Shown: positions 58,401-64,000 of the stretch, piece after piece
How the letters are laid out: every line of letters starts with the position of its first letter
How positions within the stretch are numbered: position 1 is the first letter of the stretch
Assembly (NCBI GenBank): GCA_012845835.1
Contig: JABAKD010000036.1
Coordinates: 1,770,001-1,834,000 of the forward strand
Origin: Undaria pinnatifida
Lineage: Eukaryota > Sar > Phaeophyceae > Laminariales > Alariaceae
DNA: 64,000 nucleotides
Reading direction: 5' to 3'
Notes under the pieces: model-generated
Database searches by the model: none
What the model saw: the letters and a program-made list of their open reading frames with translations, nothing else
Told to the model about the DNA's origin: nothing
Made by a program: the position numbers and the translations under genes

Positions 58401-60284
58401 CAAAACCGACCGAAACCCCCAAAGAACTGAACGGAACATAACCAAGCCGAACCGCACAGAACTGATCCGAATCGGACCAGATATAACCCAACATGCTCGA
58501 ATAGAACAGCTTCAAATCAAACGGAACCGAATCAAACCGAGACCATTCGGTAAACCTCACCTCGCCGCCTTGGGCGGAGGGGGGGTGTTAAGATCGTGGT
58601 CCCTCGTGTTCCAAATTAGACCCAACCGAACTCAGCCGAACCGAACTAGACCTAACCAAACAGATGTTTCAATCAAACCAAAGCCAAGACAACGCAGAAC
58701 AAACGCACCGAGCCGAATCGAAAGAACCGAAAATATCCCGATTAGACCAAGGAGACCACAGACCAAGAACCGAACCGAACCGAACCGAACCGAACCGAAC
58801 CGAACCGAGGGCACCACAATTGGGGAGAATTAGGTAAAGTTCCATTCGGTAAAACCTCACGTCGCCGCCTTGTGCAGAGGGGTGTTCAGCTCGTTGTCCC
58901 GCGAGTTCAGATCAAACCAAACGAGAGCCAATCGAACCGAACCCAACCTACTCGAGCAGTAACCGAATAGATTCCCACCACATAGAACTAAACTAAACCA
59001 AACCGAACGGAGACAATTCGGTAAAGCCTCACCTTGCCGCCTTATGCAGTGGGGTATTCCGCTCGTTGTCCCTCGAGTCCACTTCCGCTCCCTTGACCAA
59101 CAAAGCCAGGGCAATGTTGTAGTGCCCATACCTACACGCTAGATGCAAGGGAGTGTGCTCGATGCGAGTCTTGGCATTAAGATTTGCTCCCTTGTTGATA
59201 AGCTAGGACGGACGGAGGAAGGGACGGAGGGAGGGACGGAGGGAGACGCAATCGTGATTCGACGACCGGGGCAAACGCAAGGGGGGCGGTAGCGAGGGTG
59301 GGGAAAGGGGGGTCAGGGTTACCTTAAAAATGGACGCATGGGTAGGCTGTACTCGTAATACGAGCATGAGTACATGTACTTTGGCGCGCTATCGGTGCGG
59401 CAGGAAGGAAATAAAACAACAAGGCATCCTCTTCGCGTCATTGGTGCTGCAACAAGTAAAAAAAGCAACGAAGCATCCCCTTCGTCTCGAAAACCAAAAA
59501 CACACCGAACAAACACATCAAACAAATACGTAGAAAAAGACCCAAAACAAGAGCGCACAACCTACACGATAGTACAACCCGATACACACAAAAACAAACA
59601 AAAACAAAAACACGAACAAAACCTAAAAGCAAAAACCAAGCACACCCACCAAAAACACAAAAAAAAAAAAAAAGCAAACAAAAAAACAAGCAAAAAAACA
59701 AAACGAGAATCCACACACTCTTGACACAAAAAATAAACAAAACCAGATCAGAGTATTGTAACCCAGCAGTAGACTATTGTAACCCAGCAGTAGTGCGCAC
59801 CACAATGTGCCACACGAGCAGGCCCAAGCGCAAGCAACATGCGACGCTGTCCCAACCGTTACGCTCGAGATCAAAACAAGCAAAACAAAACAAATAAAAA
59901 GAGCACACAGGCAAAACTAACCAACAAACACACACCAGCAAACAAAGAAAAAAACAAAGAAACCATTACACCAGACGAACAAACCAACAAACCAACACAC
60001 CAACAAACCAACGAACCAACGAACCAACGAACGAACGAACAAACAAACGAACAAACAAGCACCAACCAAATACCCAACAAACCAAGCAAAAAAAAAGCAC
60101 ACGACGAAAACATCCGAACTAAGAGACGAAACCGAAAACCCATATAGACAATGTGCTCACCAACTGGGCCACTTGAGAGAAAGCCCCAGCGCAGGCAATA
60201 TGCAAGGCTGTGCAGTTGTCCCAATCCATACGCTCCAAGTCCCCGCCGGTCGCTATATAGCTCTCCACGCTCTCCAAATCCCCT
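48346..60284 (-). CDS. Ankyrin-repeat protein gene, five recognised exons; both ends of the gene not found
   Basis: Exons in transcript order: 60284-60161, 59202-59033, 50211-50109, 49753-49629, 48479-48346. All introns have GT-AG ends and the phases fit (0, 2, 0, 2), giving one frame of about 218 codons without a stop. It encodes about seven consecutive ankyrin repeats; complete ones include TPLHLACRYGHYNIALALL-VKGAEVD, TPLHKAASNGHANLCVELV, TPLHWAAYKGRTAAVEALL and TALHAASYYGHLDSVIIML. Each intron cuts a repeat at the same point, just before or after the GH turn, or before the second helix. The role is presumably protein binding; no other domain is visible. Introns are filled with microsatellites, dispersed repeats and, in the 8.8 kb intron 2, a Tc1/pogo-like element. 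If the exon 5 donor were not used, translation would stop at 48296. Confidence 0.82.
48544..48925. repeat. (CCA/ACA)-type compound microsatellite, intron 4
   Basis: Irregular ACC, CAC and AAC triplets. Poly-Thr/Pro, His and Val frames across it (48332-48988, 48522-48761, minus 48531-49038) are rejected as genes. Confidence 0.9.
49000..49160. repeat. Dispersed intronic element, copy 2 (copy 1 at 4250-4405)
   Basis: GGCGCAGCGTAACGTACCATT, split here as GGCGCAG and ACCATT, then TTAAACAGCACGAAAGCTCA and GCGAGTGACCCC. Followed by AACAACATAACC and a CAA/CAG microsatellite, as at the first copy. Confidence 0.7.
49190..49612. repeat. Compound microsatellite (AACAGC, AACACC, ACGACC blocks), intron 4
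   Basis: Blocks of CAACAG, then CCAACA, then a pure run of CCACGA from about 49364 to 49450, then CAACA/CCACAT. Confidence 0.93.
49629..49753 (-). CDS. Ankyrin gene exon 4
   Basis: Acceptor GTGAACAG|GGT, donor ATCATCAT|GTCAGT, 125 bases. Encodes GRTAAVEALLQVGADL to GHLDSVII plus two bases. Confidence 0.8.
50109..50211 (-). CDS. Ankyrin gene exon 3
   Basis: Acceptor CCTTAACAG|T, donor ACAAG|GTGCGT, 103 bases. The first base completes a codon from exon 2 (AG+T, Ser) to give AAS-NGHANLC. Encodes one 33-residue repeat spacing ending LHWAAYK. Confidence 0.82.
50212..50890 (-). repeat. Tandem decayed copies of ankyrin exon 3 with its acceptor, in intron 2
   Basis: The sequence around the exon 3 acceptor, (AG)TAACGGGCACGC, recurs on the minus strand near 50303, 50441, 50515, 50590, 50752 and 50828, each followed upstream by AAACC-type sequence (GGTTTGG on plus) and separated by G-runs. 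Two copies keep a large part of the exon: 50390-50441 (NGHANLCAELAGRGAMVG) and 50690-50752 (NGLTDLYVALAKRGTTVG). Others keep only the junction. Several have lost the AG. Confidence 0.75.
50881..51131. repeat. Dispersed repeat of about 240 bp, copy 2
   Basis: Counterpart of 18663-18902, same orientation: CCTCGCATCCC, GGGACGGAGCAC, GCGAAGCGCCGTGAGG, GAGCCGCATGAA. Confidence 0.75.
51132..51704. other. Intronic, no gene recognised
   Basis: Within intron 2 of the ankyrin gene. A G-run lies at 51143-51167, and TACCTGGTA at 51649. Confidence 0.4.
51705..51905 (-). repeat. GGGTCGGGTC-rich dispersed repeat, copy 2 (inverted relative to 20190)
   Basis: Minus strand GAGTCGGGTCGGGTCA, AGGTGT, CTCACGGA, then CCCGACCTGCGAG and GGAAAGCCCT align with copy 1. 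Confidence 0.65.
51956..51998. repeat. Degenerate interstitial telomere-like repeat
   Basis: CCCTAAAACCTAACCCCAAC, then CCTAAACCCTAACC: variants of CCCTAA directly behind the GGGTC repeat. Confidence 0.6.
52278..52318 (+). other. Copy of dispersed CAGCTGTGAG motif
   Basis: CGTCAGCTGTGAGTACGAAC, then GGTTGAAACTCAACTTTGCA: TGAGT can pair with ACTCA. Confidence 0.6.
52891..52930 (+). other. Copy of dispersed CAGCTGTGAG motif with hairpin
   Basis: CGCCAGCTGTGAGGTCGA, a short loop, then TTGTCGAAACTCATCTGGAT: TGAG-TCGA pairs with TCGA-CTCA. Confidence 0.6.
53100..53360. mobile_element. MITE-like element with imperfect inverted ends
   Basis: AAGGTTTTTCAGATGCGCAC at 53100 and, inverted, AAGGTTTTTCAGATTTGCAC ending at 53360; about 23 of 27 positions pair. 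No target site duplication recognised. The interior includes a TAGGGTAAGGGCG...TTAGGGTT telomere-like stretch. Confidence 0.45.
53500..53830 (+). repeat. Degenerate TCGAAAACGA-rich tandem region
   Basis: ATCGAAAACGA and GTCGAAAAC words recur about every 10-25 bases, with no fixed period. Confidence 0.6.
53831..54284. other. Intronic, no gene recognised
   Basis: Unique-looking sequence with only short unsupported frames. Confidence 0.35.
54285..54437 (+). mobile_element. 5'-truncated SINE-like copy
   Basis: CTCGCGACAAAAATGAAGGC, AGTGGGGAGG, GGAGGGCCCG, GGATCTGAGTTACTACTGGG and GATAATGAATGGGATG followed by 16 A. It matches the body of the minus-strand element at 6712-7042 in the opposite orientation; the tRNA-like head is missing. 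Confidence 0.65.
54438..55810. other. Intronic, no gene recognised
   Basis: Frames of about 110-140 codons on both strands lack motifs. 55370-55410 is a CTGCTACTG-type microsatellite; 55083-55145 is the second copy of the 47052 repeat. Confidence 0.4.
55811..55866. other. GC-rich hairpin next to ACAAGGGCTCCGC, copy 2
   Basis: TATACAAGGGCTCCGCTCCG, then stem GCGGGCGGC, loop TGAC, GCCGCCCGC. Same leader as at 5880, different stem. Confidence 0.55.
56328..56398 (+). repeat. Short tandem duplication beside the Tc1/pogo-like element
   Basis: CCTGGTGTAGTACCGGTATG and CCTGGTGTAGTAGTACCGGT, about 36 bp apart. Confidence 0.6.
56907..56946. repeat. Interstitial telomere-type repeat (CCCTAA)n
   Basis: Six to seven near-perfect units at the point where the transposase frame ends. 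Being inside a transposon it is not a chromosome end. Confidence 0.9.
56946..57313 (-). pseudogene. N-terminal transposase remnant: Cys/His-rich zinc-binding region plus CENP-B/Psq-type helix-turn-helix start
   Basis: An ATG at 57313 opens a frame with a Cys/His cluster (C-ADGEL-C, then HGHVCHGGCGGRLHGNCG and CCSC), a basic linker (GKRKETGKRKE, RPTKKKGG) and INGKLDILKLIDAKVSYAHL. The last part resembles the first helices of the CENP-B/pogo DNA-binding domain. It then runs directly into the CCCTAA array, so the rest is lost. The zinc-binding pattern matches no single family I can name. Confidence 0.6.
57616..58544. other. Intronic, no gene recognised
   Basis: A G-run near 57765. From about 58240, short degenerate CCGAAC/CCGATT words begin. 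Confidence 0.45.
58545..58925 (-). repeat. Two decayed copies of the ankyrin exon 2 end with donor, in intron 2
   Basis: Minus strand: 58858-58910 encodes LNSRDNELNTPLHKAA followed by GTGAGG, against VDSRDNERNTPLHKAA|GTGAGG in exon 2. 58570-58612 keeps KAAR and GTGAGG but has a stop and loses the reading frame. Each copy is followed by TTTACCGAATGG (plus CCATTCGGTAAA). The spacers are AACCG-type repeats (58620-58820). Confidence 0.75.
59033..59202 (-). CDS. Ankyrin gene exon 2
   Basis: Acceptor GTCCTAG|CTTATC, donor GCAAG|GTGAGG, 170 bases, starts phase 0 and ends phase 2. Encodes about one and two-thirds repeats up to NTPLHKAA. Confidence 0.82.
59203..60160. repeat. Intron 1 of the ankyrin gene: GGAC/GAGG repeats, then AAC/AAAC low complexity
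   Basis: 59210-59245 has a (GGGACGGAGGGA) run. 59580-59710 and 59870-60090 are A-rich with AAACAA, CAAACC and AACGAACG words, giving spurious Lys/Asn/Thr and Phe/Val/Cys frames. Confidence 0.7.
60161..60284 (-). CDS. Ankyrin gene exon 1 (of those found)
   Basis: Acceptor TTTTTCCAG|A, donor CAGTTG|GTGAGC, 124 bases. Encodes GDLESVESYIATGGDLE, then TALHIACAGAFSQVAQL, continued in exon 2 by LINKGANLN. Confidence 0.8.
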
Positions 60285-60654
60285 CTGGAAAAACGATACC
60301 CGATACCCGGCAAAGACAAATTGATAAAGAAGTGCCGGGGTTTGGGTGAGTAATTGATCGAGTTGTTGAGTGTGTCAGCGAGTGAGAAAGCCGATACAGC
60401 AGCGAGAGCAATTGAGTAGTCTTGAGTCTAATTCCGAACGTTGAATACCGAGTACTTGAGTAAATGAGTGAGTAAAATAATGACCCGGTGACTGGGTGAA
60501 CGAGAGATGCTGTATTGATAGATTGATCGATTGAGCGAAAAGACTGACAGGAGGCAAGAGTGAAAGCGTTTGAGTAACTTGATAAAGTAAGTGAGTCGAA
60601 AAATGACTGCGCAAGCGAGTGAAAGCGTGGATATGCATTGATACATTGATCGGT

Positions 60655-60736
60655 TGAGTCAAATGATGACCGGGTGAGTGAGTGAGTGAGTAAGTGAGTG
60701 AGTGAGTGAGTGAGTGAGTGAGTGAGTGAGTGAGTG
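60655..60736. repeat. (GTGA)n microsatellite
   Basis: About 18 units with one TAAG break; LTHSLTHS frames are artefacts. Degenerate GAGTGAG words extend leftwards to 60340. Confidence 0.93.
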
Positions 60737-60908
60737 AAAATGAGCGTGGATGTTCTACTGGCCCGATGTTGGCGAACAAACTCGTGCAGGAGTGCACTGC
60801 CTTTTCGCTCATGTTCTACGCATACTCCACAACCACGACCACGGACGTTTTATTCCTCCAATCGTTTAGTAATAAACAGATACACCAGGTACTACGTGTT
60901 TTTTGTAC

Positions 60909-61032
60909 AGCAGCGGAATACACCATGGCCTTGCCTTTATTTGCTGACTTCAACAGAGTTTCGTCAATGAATGCAGCGTTCTGCCTCATGTACATCTGGT
61001 ACATAAGTTGCGTTCGATCGCGGAACCCGACG
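60909..61032 (-). other. Possible exon upstream of the ankyrin exons
   Basis: Acceptor-like CCGTAGACAG|C at 61033 and donor-like GCTGCT|GTACAA at 60908 enclose a 124-base open stretch with codon-like sequence (RTQLMYQMYMRQNAAFIDE, then LLKSANKGKAMVYSAA). It ends phase 0, which does not match the phase of ankyrin exon 1 (it needs two bases before it), so another exon or another gene would be required. Confidence 0.25.
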
Positions 61033-61139
61033 CTGTCTACGGTAGGAGAAATAATCAGCGCAGACACTGGGCTGAATGTTGCTGGCCGTTGGCTAGATTG
61101 AACAGTTTCGTAGGAACGACAACGATACAAAAAAAAAAC

Positions 61140-61540
61140 GCTACAACGCAACCGCACCAACACCAACACAATCCACCACACCAACACCTACACCAACAAA
61201 GCGCCAACGCCAACGACACCAGCACCTGCACAACCATCAACACCAAAACCAACTACTGCACACCAACACCGACGCAGGACACCCACAACAGACAACAACG
61301 ACATCAGCACCAACAGCATCGACAAAGACATCAACGTCATCACCAACACCAACGCCAACGGCAACGCCAACACCAACACCGACACCGACACCGACACCAA
61401 AAACAGCGCCGGCACCAGCTCCAACCATCAACACCGACATCACCAACATCAACACCGACAATACCAGCACCAACACCAACAACACAAGCACCAGCGAGGC
61501 AAAAGCAACGACACCAACAACAAAAATCACAGTACTGCTG
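61140..61540. repeat. ACC/AAC/ACACCG compound microsatellite
   Basis: Irregular CAACACC, CACCGACA and CATCAACA blocks. His/Gln and Val/Gly/Leu frames are artefacts. Confidence 0.88.
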
Positions 61541-61555
61541 TAGCGCTCGCAAAGA

Positions 61556-61645
61556 ACTCGTGTCGGTGGATATTTGTAACTGTCATCAACGCGCGCTGTC
61601 GGGAAGCAGGAAAGTCCCAACACAACCCAACCCAACCCAATGACA
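61556..61645. repeat. Dispersed repeat, copy 2 (copy 1 at 2388-2475)
   Basis: GAACTCGTGTCGGTGGATAT, TTGTAACTGTCA, GGGAAGCAGGAAAGTCCC, ending in CCCAACCCAACCC. Confidence 0.6.
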
Positions 61646-61969
61646 ACAAAATTGCTTTGTTGTCCTTATGAGCTGGTGTGAATACGTCCCCAAATGGTTT
61701 GATTCGTTCATTTTTGAAAGATCCGGTCGTCGGGCGGGACACGCACGCATGCTAAATCGGGTACGCGAGGCTGGAAAAAGCTTCGATAGTTTGGCGCCAT
61801 CGGAAATCATAAACTAGCTTCGCTTGTACCTGATATTTATTAACCGCTCAACACATTTCATCACCGCACTTCCGATATGATATGGGGACAAAATACCTGG
61901 AATAAGATTATTGATGGGATAATTGTACGACTTGGAAAAATCGACTACATTGCCTTAAGACGGCCCGAG
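61646..61969. other. No gene recognised
   Basis: Only short unsupported frames. Confidence 0.35.
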
Positions 61970-63560
61970 ACATGAGATGAGTCGATCTAAGGCGACGCGA
62001 AATGACACGTCCAAGAAAAAGAGAAGGGAAAACAGACCAGAAAACATCTCACCATCTGGAACCAGATTGAATGATACTATATTTGGGAAGAATATGACGC
62101 CGTGGAAATCAGATGGCATCAAATCAGAGATGCGATCAGACCGTATGTATCGGGTGGAGATAAGGTTAGATGAGGTCAGACTATATTAATCAGATCAAAT
62201 TAGACCAAGTGAGACAAAGTTAGATGACATGATATGAGAGATGAGATGACGGCTATCAGATCAGATGAGAATCGATCATACAAAATTAGATGAGGGAGAT
62301 GAGGAATAAGAGGAGACAAGACAATACTACTAATAGGATATTGATCATATTTGAGAATAAACGCCGAGGGATGATATCAGAAAAAATCACATAAGGTGAC
62401 ACGAGATGAGACCGTACGTATTTATCAGGTTAGACACATTTAAAAAAATTACATGACGCGACATGAAAAGCGAGATAATCTAAATATTGATCAGGTCCGA
62501 TAAGATTAGACTTCGTATATCAAATTGGATGAGAGATGAGCGGATGAGATGATACGAGAAAATACCAGCAGCATGAAGGCGCCGTGAGATGCCACGACTA
62601 ACGCAACCACGTAAAAGAAGGACCGCCATGAGATGAGCCGATAATAAGAAGACATGAGGTTTACACAAAAGTTATATAAGAACAAGAACAGATCAGAGCG
62701 CGAAACAACAGACCACGTTAGGTGAGATGGTACTTCACAACTGATGCTCGCAACACTAGACGCCGTCGGATGCGATCAGATCACATCAGACAGTAGATCA
62801 GATTGCTTCAGATCAGCAGGGCCGTAAGTTGGCTGACTATACTAATACTAACTCGTCGCTGAGCAGACATCAGTTGTCTAGGTGCGACAGGTACTAGTTG
62901 CGTGTAGAAAATGTAGGACTTCTGCGCCTTTGCATCTGACTGACGCGTGTGTGGCTCGACATCTGGCAATAAAAAATAACCGTAAAGTCAATAAGTTGGC
63001 CTTTGTTCCTCTGCTAAACCAACATCTAGCTGTCATGCCTATACAACCCAACTCACAGCGCCGCTGTTAATGTTAGATTATATGAGGTGTGATGACTTGT
63101 GGTTACACTATTACTAGACGCGATGGGATGATATCTCTCAGCCCTGCTAATTAGATGAGGTCGAGGGTGGCAACACGAGACGCGGTGAGATCAGATCAGA
63201 TCAGATCAGATCAGATCAGATCGGATCGGAAGTTAGTATAACTATCGCCGGGAACTCGCGCAGCAAGATAGTCGTAACTATCGTTAAATTTTGTGCCTTT
63301 CGTGGTCGGCGATACGAAACATCCGGCTTCTGCGATTTCGAAGGGGTTCCATGTTTTGGGCGTCATGCAAATACAAAAAAACATTCGCTGGCAATGATAT
63401 TTATGAGAGGAGACAACAAACGGTCAGACGAGGTGCGATGGGATCTATCAGATCAGATGAAACGCCGACACCGCTTCGATAAAATCATATCTCACCAGAC
63501 CAGACCAGACCAGACCAGATCAGATCAGATCAGAGCATACGTTACGGTAAGATAAGAGCA
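61970..63560. repeat. Long degenerate GATCA/GATGAGA-rich region
   Basis: AGATCAGAT, AGATGAGA and GATGACATGA words recur for 1.6 kb, with purer tracts GATCAGATCAGATCAGATCA at 63190-63225 and CCAGACCAGACCAGA turning into GATCA at 63495-63532. No gene was seen. Confidence 0.75.
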
Positions 63561-63659
63561 CACGAGGTGAGACGGGGCTTGCCAGGTCAAGTCAGATACC
63601 CGCTCCCCTCCGACTTCCCGCTCGACATGACACAAACCGAGCCACGCGAAGGGTATACA

Positions 63660-63895
63660 GCGATGACAGTACATCAATATCAACATCAACCAACAACAAC
63701 GCCAACGACAACAAGACCACCATCACCACCACCACCACCACCACCACACCACCACCACCACTACCACAACCACCACCACCACCACCACCACCACCACCAC
63801 CACCACCACCACCACCATCACCACCACAACCACCACCACCACCACAACCACCACCACCACCACCACCACCACCAACAACAACAACATCAACAACT
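63660..63895. repeat. (CCA/CAC)n compound microsatellite
   Basis: Mostly CAC triplets with AAC at both ends. The His/Pro frame across it is rejected. Confidence 0.93.
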
Positions 63896-64000
63896 CTGAA
63901 TATTGCAGAGCCGCAAGTCGTCAGCGGACCGCCCGCCGCAGCTTGCCTTATAACCTACATCAGTACAGCTTTCCGGAAGACATCAGTAAAATCCACCTTG
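63896..64000. other. Window edge, no gene recognised
   Basis: 105 bases of mixed sequence without an interpretable feature. Confidence 0.3.

Noticed and set aside
59374-60224. Lys/Asn-rich and Phe/Val/Cys-rich frames
   Set aside because: A-rich low complexity in ankyrin intron 1.

Overview
The window is nuclear DNA of a eukaryote, most likely an alga of the stramenopile (brown-alga-like) type. What is seen directly is GT-AG introns, few and small coding exons, long introns packed with microsatellites and repeats, CCCTAA-type interstitial repeats, and heavy transposon load (Ty3/gypsy, hAT, Tc1/pogo-like, SINE-like, MITE-like). The taxon is an inference. There are no bacterial operons, rRNA genes or CRISPR arrays.

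Layout. 1-5.2 kb: a plus-strand RING-finger gene whose zinc finger is split by a 1.2 kb intron carrying a 63-bp tandem array, followed by two phase-compatible exons that are probably part of the same gene. 5-14 kb: non-coding, with a tRNA-derived SINE-like element, a 468-bp tandem duplication and a decaying satellite of about 238 bp. 14.3-18.5 kb: a decayed integrase-only LTR element (element A) with a nested insertion and a MITE. 18.6-22.9 kb: dispersed repeats and an inverted duplication of an exon. 22.9-31.3 kb: a nearly full-length but mutated Ty3/gypsy element (element C: gag, protease, RT, RNase H, integrase). 33.4-36.7 kb: a second integrase-only LTR element (element B) with a chromodomain, in which the 5' LTR is followed by a copy of the 3' half of a serine tRNA. 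36.8-43 kb: very long microsatellites and a small coiled-coil/repeat ORF. 43.0-44.3 kb: a hAT element with perfect terminal repeats and 8-bp target duplication. 48.3-60.3 kb: a minus-strand ankyrin-repeat gene whose five exons can be spliced in consistent phase, with an 8.8 kb intron containing a Tc1/pogo-like element, a SINE copy and decayed copies of exon ends. 61-64 kb: microsatellites and GATCA-rich DNA.

The host coding content is small: a probable E3 ubiquitin ligase (RING), an ankyrin adaptor-like protein, one coiled-coil ORF and one orphan exon. Everything else is mobile or repetitive.

The most unusual observations are: (1) the tRNA-Ser half (anticodon loop to CCA) next to the LTR of element B, which suggests reverse transcription through a primer tRNA followed by a template switch into integrase; (2) repeated tandem duplication of short segments spanning exon-intron junctions at five places in the two host genes; (3) a Tc1/pogo-like element with an unusual Cys/His-rich N terminus and dense TGCACTAT subterminal repeats; (4) several short dispersed sequence families, including a hairpin-forming CAGCTGTGAG motif and an over-represented TACCTGGTA word. 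All reading was by eye; no database search was made.
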